From assembly GCA_900556205.1 (NCBI GenBank), contig USNX01000068.1, positions 1-6,862 on the forward strand: DNA of 6,862 bases, given 5' to 3'. Origin of the DNA: an uncultured Collinsella sp. Lineage in GTDB: Bacteria > Actinomycetota > Coriobacteriia > Coriobacteriales > Coriobacteriaceae. Of the stretch, positions 1 to 6,255 are shown in pieces. The notes below the pieces were generated by a model that ran no database searches, was not told the origin of the DNA, and saw only the letters and a program-made list of their open reading frames with translations. A program made the position numbers and the translations under genes. Each line of letters opens with the position of its first letter. Within the stretch, counting starts at the first letter, position 1.

Positions 1-1840
<1,840 letters not shown>

Positions 1841-1858
1841 TCATCGTAGTGCTTCTTT

Positions 1859-1874
1859 GTGCAACCGGTTGTCC
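1859..1874. promoter_or_regulatory. Operator O1 of lacZ (LacI-family type)
   Basis: GTGCAACCGGTTGTCC, with the 10-bp perfect palindrome CAACCGGTTG at 1862-1871. The core fits the AA-N-CG-N-TT layout of LacI-family sites with a central CG. It covers the predicted lacZ transcription start, so bound repressor would block initiation. All 16 bases are identical to O2. Assignment to the adjacent LacI-family protein is an inference from position and motif type. Confidence 0.75.
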
Positions 1875-1876
1875 TT

Positions 1877-1906
1877 ATCTTACGGGCGGTGCAAAAATCT
1901 GTGCAA
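1877..1906 (-). promoter_or_regulatory. Predicted lacZ promoter
   Basis: On the minus strand a -10-like TAAGAT (1877-1882) lies 18 bases from a weak -35-like TTGCAC (1901-1906). Transcription would start near 1870, leaving a leader of about 45 nt before the lacZ ATG. The same TAAGAT hexamer appears upstream of aspS. The -35 match is poor, so the placement rests mainly on the -10 and on the operators that bracket it: one copy covers the predicted start and one overlaps the -35. That is the usual arrangement for LacI-type repression. Confidence 0.45.
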
Positions 1907-1916
1907 CCGGTTGTCC
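1901..1916. promoter_or_regulatory. Operator O2 of lacZ (LacI-family type)
   Basis: Second exact copy of GTGCAACCGGTTGTCC, with palindrome core at 1904-1913. It lies 42 bp centre to centre from O1, which is close to four helical turns, so the two sites face the same side of the DNA. It overlaps the candidate -35 of lacZ. An extra half-site, GTGCAA, starts 12 bases before it at 1889. Confidence 0.75.
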
Positions 1917-1945
1917 GCCGAACGGTCGATTTTGCCGGATTAACG

Positions 1946-1965
1946 GTGCAACCGGTTGTACAACC
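1946..1965. promoter_or_regulatory. Operator O3 of lacZ (LacI-family type) with overlapping palindrome
   Basis: Third copy of GTGCAACCGGTTGT (1947-1960; core 1949-1958), 45 bp from O2. It differs from O1 and O2 in what follows: its right half runs into a second perfect palindrome, GGTTGTACAACC (1954-1965), so two overlapping symmetric sites share one GGTTG. It sits about 80 bp upstream of the predicted lacZ start and could serve as an auxiliary site for a second dimer or for looping. Confidence 0.7.
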
Positions 1966-2112
1966 ATGCTACTTATGTCACCCTAAGCTTAGGTACACAG
2001 CACAGGGCATCGTTCTTGAACTCACAGGCAACTGTCGCGCCTACCTATATCTCGCCCACACATGCCGTACTCAGTCGCAGTTTGATTGCAGCACGACACC
2101 GGTCACCGGATA
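1966..2112. other. Rest of the lacZ-lacI intergenic region; no gene seen
   Basis: Between the operators and the predicted lacI promoter I see no credible gene; short open frames here have no Shine-Dalgarno and no recognisable protein. The stretch holds a 12-bp perfect palindrome, CCTAAGCTTAGG (1982-1993), and an interrupted inverted repeat, CCGGTcACCGG (2099-2109), whose ACCGGT resembles the middle of the lacZ operators. Neither is assigned to a known factor. Confidence 0.4.
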
Positions 2113-2141
2113 TCATGAACGCTGTTCAGGCGCACTATAGT
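2113..2141 (+). promoter_or_regulatory. Predicted promoter of the LacI-family gene
   Basis: A good -10, TATAGT (2136-2141, five of six consensus bases), lies about 60 bases ahead of the ATG. At the right distance there is no convincing -35 (TCATGA at 2113-2118 is a poor match). A small inverted repeat, TGAACgctGTTCA (2116-2128), falls in the -35/spacer region. No exact copy of the lacZ operator core is present here, so direct self-repression by the same site is not evident. Confidence 0.4.
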
Positions 2142-2202
2142 AAGCTGTATCCGCACCAGCCTGTATCAGTAACAACATCGACCGCATTTTCCAGGAGACG
2201 CC

Positions 2203-3219
2203 ATGACCCAACCAGCACGCACCGCACCCACGCTTGCCGAGGTTGCTGCAGCTGCCGGTGTTTCGCGCTCCACAGCATCGCGAGCACTCAACGATTCGCC
2301 CCGCATTAGCGAGGAGACCAAAAAACGCGTCCGCGCGGCTGCCAAGGAAGTCAATTTTGTACCCAACGCACGCGGCCGGGCACTCGCCGTCGGACGCACG
2401 GAAATAATCGCCGTACTGGTTACCGAGCCTTTGAGCGAGCTGTTTAGCGATCCCACCTACAGTGAGTTTTTAAGCGGTATTACCGAGGAACTTTCTGAGT
2501 CGTCTTACCTACCCGTGATCTTGCAGGCATCTTCCTCGCATGAGCGCAATCGCGCACGCGAGCATTTTGAGCGTCGCTCGTTTGACGCCGTCATCGACGT
2601 CTCGCCCTACAAGGGCAGTGAGCTGCTCGAGGTGCTGCGCGAGCTGGGCGTACCCACCGTGTTGTGCGGCCAGCTCGAGGGCCACCCCTATCGCGATGTG
2701 TTCTCGACGGTCTACTCCGACGACGAAGAGGGCGGCCGCTTCGCCGCGCTCGCCATGAAAGATCGCGGGCGCAAGGACATCGTTGCCGTGCTGGGGCCGC
2801 AGGATAACCCCGCCGTCGTCGACCGCCTTCGCGGCTACCGTGCAATTTTGGGCGAAAGCCTTCCGGATGAAAATGTCATCTATACCGGATGGAGCAGCGG
2901 AGACGGCTACCAAGCCACGCGGCGGCTGCTCGCGCGCGAAATACATGCCGACGGCGTGCTATGCGGATCGGACCGTATCGCAACCGGCGTTATCGCCGCA
3001 TTCAACGAAGCGGGAATTAGCGTACCCAAAGACGTTTCGGTCGTAGGCTTCGATGACCACGAGGTCGCAGCTCGCAGCGTCCCCGCGTTGACGACCATTC
3101 GTCAGCCGCTTCGCGAGGAAGGCCGCATGGCTGCAGGCATTGCGCTCGATATGATTAACGGTGCCGCGCCCACCACCACCGTCATGCACATGCAGCTCGT
3201 TCAGAGAGACTCACTGTAG
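2203..3219 (+). CDS. LacI-family transcriptional repressor, probable regulator of the divergent lacZ
   Basis: 338 aa, a usual length for the family. Residues 10-30 form the helix-turn-helix (TLAEVAAAAGVSRSTASRALN), with R22, S23 and R27 in the recognition helix. The hinge follows at about 52-66 (FVPNARGRALAVGRT). L61 is in the place of the Leu that enters the minor groove at the central CG; the family's usual Ala-Arg before it is Gly-Arg. Residues 66-338 are a periplasmic-binding-protein-like effector domain ending in the typical GSDRIATGVIAAFNEAG, VPKDVSVVGFDD and LTTIRQP blocks. ATG at 2203 is preceded by AGGAG (2193-2197). The protein presumably dimerises on the CAACCGGTTG sites at lacZ and is released by a sugar, likely a galactoside or its derivative; the ligand cannot be read from sequence. 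It is transcribed alone and followed by a strong hairpin. Confidence 0.92.
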   Translation: MTQPARTAPTLAEVAAAAGVSRSTASRALNDSPRISEETKKRVRAAAKEVNFVPNARGRALAVGRTEIIAVLVTEPLSELFSDPTYSEFLSGITEELSESSYLPVILQASSSHERNRAREHFERRSFDAVIDVSPYKGSELLEVLRELGVPTVLCGQLEGHPYRDVFSTVYSDDEEGGRFAALAMKDRGRKDIVAVLGPQDNPAVVDRLRGYRAILGESLPDENVIYTGWSSGDGYQATRRLLAREIHADGVLCGSDRIATGVIAAFNEAGISVPKDVSVVGFDDHEVAARSVPALTTIRQPLREEGRMAAGIALDMINGAAPTTTVMHMQLVQRDSL

Positions 3220-3224
3220 GAAAC

Positions 3225-3270
3225 TGGGCCGGGCTTTCCGCTAGGCTGCTTTAGCGGAAAGCCCGGCCCA
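3225..3270 (+). terminator. Long perfect hairpin after the LacI-family gene, probable terminator
   Basis: A 19-bp perfect inverted repeat (arms 3225-3243 and 3252-3270) with an 8-base loop starts 6 bases after the lacI stop. The outer part is very GC-rich (GGGCCGGGC). No run of T follows on the plus strand (TTCCGAAC), and on the minus strand only three T follow. It is therefore not a textbook intrinsic terminator, although its position and stability make transcript ending or 3'-end protection likely. Confidence 0.6.
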
Positions 3271-3281
3271 TTCCGAACGCC

Positions 3282-3303
3282 GATTCTGGGATGTATTTTC
3301 CGC
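3282..3303. repeat. Imperfect 22-bp direct repeat, copy 1
   Basis: GATTCTGGG, nine variable bases, then CCGC. It matches copy 2 (3343-3364) at 18 of 22 positions by eye, with the same internal spacing. It lies in the convergent lacI-aspS gap, where no gene is seen. Confidence 0.4.
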
Positions 3304-3342
3304 CAGAAGCTCAACCGGAAAGTGTGACCCGTTATTTGGCTG

Positions 3343-3364
3343 GATTCTGGGTCGCAGTTTCCGC
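3343..3364. repeat. Imperfect 22-bp direct repeat, copy 2
   Basis: Second copy, starting 61 bases after the first. Its end also forms a small hairpin, GTCGC (3351-3355) with GCGAC (3363-3367). Between the copies TTTCCG (3297-3302) can pair with CGGAAA (3316-3321). The segment 3271-3403 may be a degraded or dispersed intergenic repeat element, but this cannot be told from one copy of the locus. Confidence 0.4.
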
Positions 3365-3403
3365 GACGTCCGGTCACCCTATGTCCTCGCAACGCCCGCG
3401 CAT

Positions 3404-3438
3404 AAAAAACGAGGGAAGGCACGCGTCCTTCCCTCGTT
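3404..3438 (-). terminator. Intrinsic terminator of aspS
   Basis: On the minus strand a 12-bp perfect stem (arms 3427-3438 and 3408-3419, AACGAGGGAAGG and its complement) with a 7-base loop runs straight into six T (the A run at 3404-3409). It begins 23 bases after the aspS stop. This is a textbook Rho-independent terminator. Confidence 0.92.
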
Positions 3439-3461
3439 ACAGGCAATATGTAGCCGCTTGC

Positions 3462-5249
3462 CTACATCAGGCGCAGGCTGACGTCCTTGAGCTGGGCGCC
3501 GGAAACGGCACTCGGGGCGCCCGACATAAGGTCGGAGCCGCTGGCCGTCTTGGGGAACGCCATGACGTCGCGGATGGAGTCGGAACCGGTGAGCAGCATG
3601 CACACGCGGTCCAGACCCAGAGCGAAACCGCCCATCGGGGGCGCACCAAACTTGAGCGCCTCCATGAGGAAGCCAAACTGAGACTCAGCGCGCTCCTCGG
3701 TAAAGCCCAGGAGCTTGAGCATGGACATCTGCATCTCGGCGTTGTGGATACGCATGCCGCCGCCGCCGGCCTCAAAGCCGTCCATGACAAAGTCATAGGT
3801 GCACGAACCGGCTGCCAGCGGATCGGCCTCGATCTTGGCGATGTCGGTCTCGGTCGGCAGAGTGAACGGTTGGTGCTCGGCAGCGTAAGCCTTGCGGTCC
3901 TCATCCCAGTGGAACAGCGGGAAGTTGACGACCCACAGGAAGTCGTGACCCTCGCGCTTGATCTCGAGCGCGTTGGCCATGTGCGAACGCATGCCGCCCA
4001 GGATCTCGTCAGAGAGCAGGCGCGGGCCGGCGGCGAACATCACGAGGTCGCCGGGCTCGACGTCCATACGCTCGCGCAGGGCAGTCATTTCCTCGTCCGA
4101 GAAGAACTTGACGATGGGACTGTTGATGGAGCCATCCTCGCGGAAAGCAATCCAAGCCAGGCCCTTGGCGCCAAACGTGGAGGCCACGCCGGCGAGCTTA
4201 TCGATCTTGGCACGTGCCCAGGCACCGGCGCCCTTGGCGTTAATGGCCTTGACGACAGAACCCTCCTCGTTTGCGGCAGTCGCAAAGACCTTGAACTTGG
4301 AGTTGGCAAAGATGTCGGTCAGGTCGACCAGATGCATGCCATAGCGGGTATCGGGCTTGTCGGAGCCATAGGTGTCCATGGCCTCCCAGTAGTTCATGCG
4401 ACGCAGCGGCGTGGGCATCTCGACACCCATGCGGCCGAAGGCATCGGCCAGGACCTCTTCGAGCGCGCTCATAACGTCGTTCTGGTCCACGAAGGACATC
4501 TCGATATCGACCTGAGTGAACTCGGGCTGACGGTCGGCACGCAGGTCCTCGTCGCGGAAGCACTTGGCAACCTGATAGTAGCGCTCGACGCCACCGACCA
4601 TAAGCAGCTGCTTCAGGAGCTGCGGGGACTGCGGCAGGGCGTAGAAGTTGCCCGGCTGAATACGGCTGGGAACGATGAAGTCACGAGCGCCCTCGGGCGT
4701 GGACTTAAACAGGGAGGGCGTCTCGACCTCCATGAACTCACGGTTGTGCAGCGCCTCGCGAATGGCAAAGGTAAAGTCGGAGCGCAGCTTGAGGTTGGCC
4801 ATCATCTCGGGACGACGGAGGTCCAGATAGCGATAGCGCAGACGGGTGTCCTCGCTGGTCTCGATGCCGTCCTCGATCTGGAACGGCGGGGTGACGGACG
4901 TGTTGAGCACCTCGGCGTGGTCGGTCAGGACCTCGATCTCGCCGGTCGCGAGCTTGGCGTTGGTGGTCTCCTCGCCACGGGAGCGCACGACGCCGTGGAT
5001 CTTGATGGGCCACTCGGGACGCATGGTCTCGGCGATCTTAAATGCGTCGCCGTCAGAGTGCTCGGGGTCGAAGGTGAGCTGCGTGATGCCCTCGCGGTCA
5101 CGAAGGTCGCAGAAAATAAGGCCGCCGTGGTCACGGCGACGGCTCACCCAACCGGTGAGGGTGACCTCTTCGCCCACGTTCTCGAAGCGAAGCTCGCCGC
5201 AGGTACGGGTGTGCATGGAATGCTCATCGATGGGACGGGTCTGGCTCAT
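3462..5249 (-). CDS. aspS: Aspartyl-tRNA synthetase, bacterial type, possibly non-discriminating
   Basis: Class IIb synthetase, 595 aa (family about 590), that joins Asp to tRNA-Asp in the cytoplasm. Seen in order: an OB-fold anticodon domain (about 12-115; GWVSRRRDHGG at 33-43, then DLRDREG); motif 1 region with FMEVETP and STPEGARDF (172-191); ALPQSPQLLKQLLM (204-217); motif 2 with YYQVAKCFRDEDLRADRQPE (224-243, R232); a GAD-type insertion of about 100 residues, from roughly 305; GGGGMRIHNAE; and motif 3 GLDR with R548, ending in AFPKT and QLKDVSLRLM. The start at 5249 is favoured by AAAGGAGGA 9 nt upstream; M12 would align with shorter homologues but lacks such a site. H41 is at the position where His marks non-discriminating AspRS, which also charge tRNA-Asn and depend on GatCAB; the second known determinant position appears to hold E94. 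It is a single-gene unit with its own terminator. Confidence 0.97.
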   Translation of the reverse strand: MSQTRPIDEHSMHTRTCGELRFENVGEEVTLTGWVSRRRDHGGLIFCDLRDREGITQLTFDPEHSDGDAFKIAETMRPEWPIKIHGVVRSRGEETTNAKLATGEIEVLTDHAEVLNTSVTPPFQIEDGIETSEDTRLRYRYLDLRRPEMMANLKLRSDFTFAIREALHNREFMEVETPSLFKSTPEGARDFIVPSRIQPGNFYALPQSPQLLKQLLMVGGVERYYQVAKCFRDEDLRADRQPEFTQVDIEMSFVDQNDVMSALEEVLADAFGRMGVEMPTPLRRMNYWEAMDTYGSDKPDTRYGMHLVDLTDIFANSKFKVFATAANEEGSVVKAINAKGAGAWARAKIDKLAGVASTFGAKGLAWIAFREDGSINSPIVKFFSDEEMTALRERMDVEPGDLVMFAAGPRLLSDEILGGMRSHMANALEIKREGHDFLWVVNFPLFHWDEDRKAYAAEHQPFTLPTETDIAKIEADPLAAGSCTYDFVMDGFEAGGGGMRIHNAEMQMSMLKLLGFTEERAESQFGFLMEALKFGAPPMGGFALGLDRVCMLLTGSDSIRDVMAFPKTASGSDLMSGAPSAVSGAQLKDVSLRLM

Positions 5250-5256
5250 ACCAGTG

Positions 5257-5266
5257 ATCCTCCTTT
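5257..5266 (-). promoter_or_regulatory. Ribosome binding site that fixes the aspS start
   Basis: AAAGGAGGAT on the minus strand is nearly fully complementary to the 16S rRNA 3' end and lies 9 nt (from its GGAGG) before ATG at 5249. It decides for this start over the in-frame Met 11 codons later. Confidence 0.85.
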
Positions 5267-5272
5267 ATGGAT

Positions 5273-5340
5273 CTGTGCCGCCCCGTGTCGTTCCGGGCGG
5301 CGTCGTACAGATTTGCCCAGCCTGCGTAAACCGCGCAGCC
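5273..5340 (-). promoter_or_regulatory. Structured 5' leader of aspS (two hairpins)
   Basis: On the minus strand a first stem CTGCG/CGCAG (5334-5338 with 5322-5326, 7-base loop) is followed by a stronger stem GCCGCCC/GGGCGGC (5295-5301 with 5277-5283, 11-base loop). Flanking CTGT (5307-5310) and ACAG (5273-5276) can extend the second stem across a 5-base bulge. It ends only 6 bases before the Shine-Dalgarno block. No T-box motif is recognised and no T run follows, so a translational or stability role would be more likely than termination. Any role is an inference. Confidence 0.4.
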
Positions 5341-5354
5341 GGACATGGCGTTCT

Positions 5355-5383
5355 ATCTTATCGCACCCGCGTCGATGTACCAC
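5355..5383 (-). promoter_or_regulatory. Predicted aspS promoter
   Basis: Minus-strand TAAGAT (5355-5360) inside GATAAGATAG is the best -10 candidate, identical to the lacZ -10. A weak -35, GTGGTA (5378-5383), is 17 bases away. Start would be near 5348, giving a leader of about 100 nt. Confidence 0.35.
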
Positions 5384-5461
5384 GAAAAAGTAGCTCTTGC
5401 CCAAAGACTTGACGGAGACGAAACAATTGACGCACCGTGGCCGTCGCCAAGGCGCGCGGCG

Positions 5462-5470
5462 TGCGACAAT
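5462..5470 (+). promoter_or_regulatory. Predicted extended -10 element for serB
   Basis: TGCGACAAT fits an extended -10 (TG-N-GACAAT), giving a start near 5477 and a leader of about 29 nt before ATG at 5506. No -35 is visible at the proper distance. TTGACG at 5409 and 5427 are good hexamers but are too far from this -10 or lack one of their own. Confidence 0.3.
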
Positions 5471-5505
5471 GTGCCCCAATAAAACAGCACTTGGAAAGGC
5501 CCGTC

Positions 5506-6141
5506 ATGACTGCACGCCTCATCGTTATGGATATCGACTCCACGCTCATCAACCAGGAGGTCATCGACCTGTTGGGCGAGGAGGCCGGCGTAGGCGAGCA
5601 AGTGGCGAAGATCACCGAACGCGCCATGCGCGGCGAGCTCGACTTTAAGCAGGCGCTTGAGGAGCGCGTGGGGCTGCTTGCCGGCTTGGATGAGAGCGTG
5701 TTCGAGCGCACCTTTGAGCGCGTGACATTTACCCCCGGCGCGTTAGAGCTTGTGCGCTCGGCACACAGCAAGGGCTGGAAGGTCGGCGTGGTGAGCGGCG
5801 GCTTCCACGAGGTCGCTGACAAGATCGTAGCTGCCGCGGGTATCGATTTTTGCCTGGCCAACCGCCTGGAAGTCGTCGACGGCAAGCTCACGGGTAAGCT
5901 GGCGGCAGACATTGTGACCAAGGAGTCCAAGCTCATCCAGCTGCTGGATTGGGCAGTTGAGTGCGGTGTCGATATGGCCCATACCGTCGCGATCGGCGAC
6001 GGCGCCAACGACATCCCCATGATTCAGGCTGCGGGCACGGGCATCGCGTTTTGCGCCAAGCCCAAGACGCGCGAAGCCGCCCCGTTTGCCATCGACGAGC
6101 GCAACCTGATGCTCGCCATGGACATCATCCTGCGCGACTAG
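5506..6141 (+). CDS. serB: Phosphoserine phosphatase, single-domain HAD type
   Basis: Hydrolyses O-phospho-L-serine to serine, the last step of serine synthesis, in the cytoplasm. 211 aa. ATG at 5506 follows GGAAAGG (5493-5499) by 6 bases; an upstream GTG at 5437 keeps the frame open but adds 23 arginine-rich residues and lacks a ribosome site. The HAD motifs are intact: DIDST with nucleophile D9 and D11, VSGG with S97, K142, and GDGAND with D165 and N168. The substrate residues E18, M41, F47 and R54 are also present. Every one of these is offset by exactly two from the structurally known Methanocaldococcus jannaschii enzyme, which supports phosphoserine specificity over a generic HAD phosphatase. 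It lacks the N-terminal ACT-like regulatory domain found in longer SerB proteins, so serine feedback through that domain is not expected. No serA or serC is in view. Confidence 0.93.
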   Translation: MTARLIVMDIDSTLINQEVIDLLGEEAGVGEQVAKITERAMRGELDFKQALEERVGLLAGLDESVFERTFERVTFTPGALELVRSAHSKGWKVGVVSGGFHEVADKIVAAAGIDFCLANRLEVVDGKLTGKLAADIVTKESKLIQLLDWAVECGVDMAHTVAIGDGANDIPMIQAAGTGIAFCAKPKTREAAPFAIDERNLMLAMDIILRD

Positions 6142-6177
6142 CCGATCCGTCTAACAATTGAATCAGTCTGTCCTATA

Positions 6178-6211
6178 GTTTCCGAACAATTTTGTCTTAG
6201 TGTTCGGAAAC
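6178..6211. promoter_or_regulatory. 11-bp inverted repeat upstream of larB, candidate operator
   Basis: GTTTCCGAACA (6178-6188) and its exact complement TGTTCGGAAAC (6201-6211) are separated by a 12-base AT-rich spacer. Half-sites are 23 bp apart centre to centre, about two helical turns, as expected for a dimeric regulator. No T run follows either side, which argues against a serB terminator. It overlaps a TATAGT (6174-6179) and the -35 zone of the TAGACT promoter candidate. Confidence 0.55.
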
Positions 6212-6223
6212 ATACCCTTTGAG

Positions 6224-6232
6224 TGCTAGACT
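6224..6232 (+). promoter_or_regulatory. Predicted extended -10 of larB
   Basis: TGCTAGACT gives an extended -10 (TG-N-TAGACT) 24 bases before the larB ATG, so the transcript would have a leader of about 17 nt. The only -35 candidate, TTCGGA (6203-6208), is weak and lies inside the right arm of the inverted repeat. An alternative -10 is TATAGT at 6174-6179. Confidence 0.35.
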
Positions 6233-6255
6233 TTGCGCCGTCGAAGGGAACATAT

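Noticed and set aside
2099..2109. CCGGTcACCGG as a fourth copy of the lacZ operator near lacI
   Set aside because: Only ACCGGT of the AACCGGTT core is kept and the flanks differ, so it is too weak to call an operator.
1859..2309. Two small plus-strand open frames (1859-2140 and 1956-2309) in the lacZ-lacI gap
   Set aside because: They run through the operators, the lacI promoter and the lacI start, lack a Shine-Dalgarno sequence, and have no protein-like composition.
5216..5218. Alternative aspS start at Met12
   Set aside because: It would fit shorter homologues, but the near-perfect Shine-Dalgarno is placed for the Met at 5249.
3291..5393. 700-codon open frame on the plus strand
   Set aside because: It is antisense to aspS along its whole length and is open because of codon bias on the other strand. 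The product has no recognisable domain and crosses the aspS terminator and promoter.
5437..5505. Longer serB start at GTG 5437
   Set aside because: The added 23 residues are not HAD-like, there is no ribosome site, and ATG at 5506 has GGAAAGG at good spacing and gives the length of known single-domain phosphatases.
6178..6211. Reading the serB-larB inverted repeat as an intrinsic terminator
   Set aside because: Neither strand has a T run after the stem, and the 12-base loop is large; an operator fits better.
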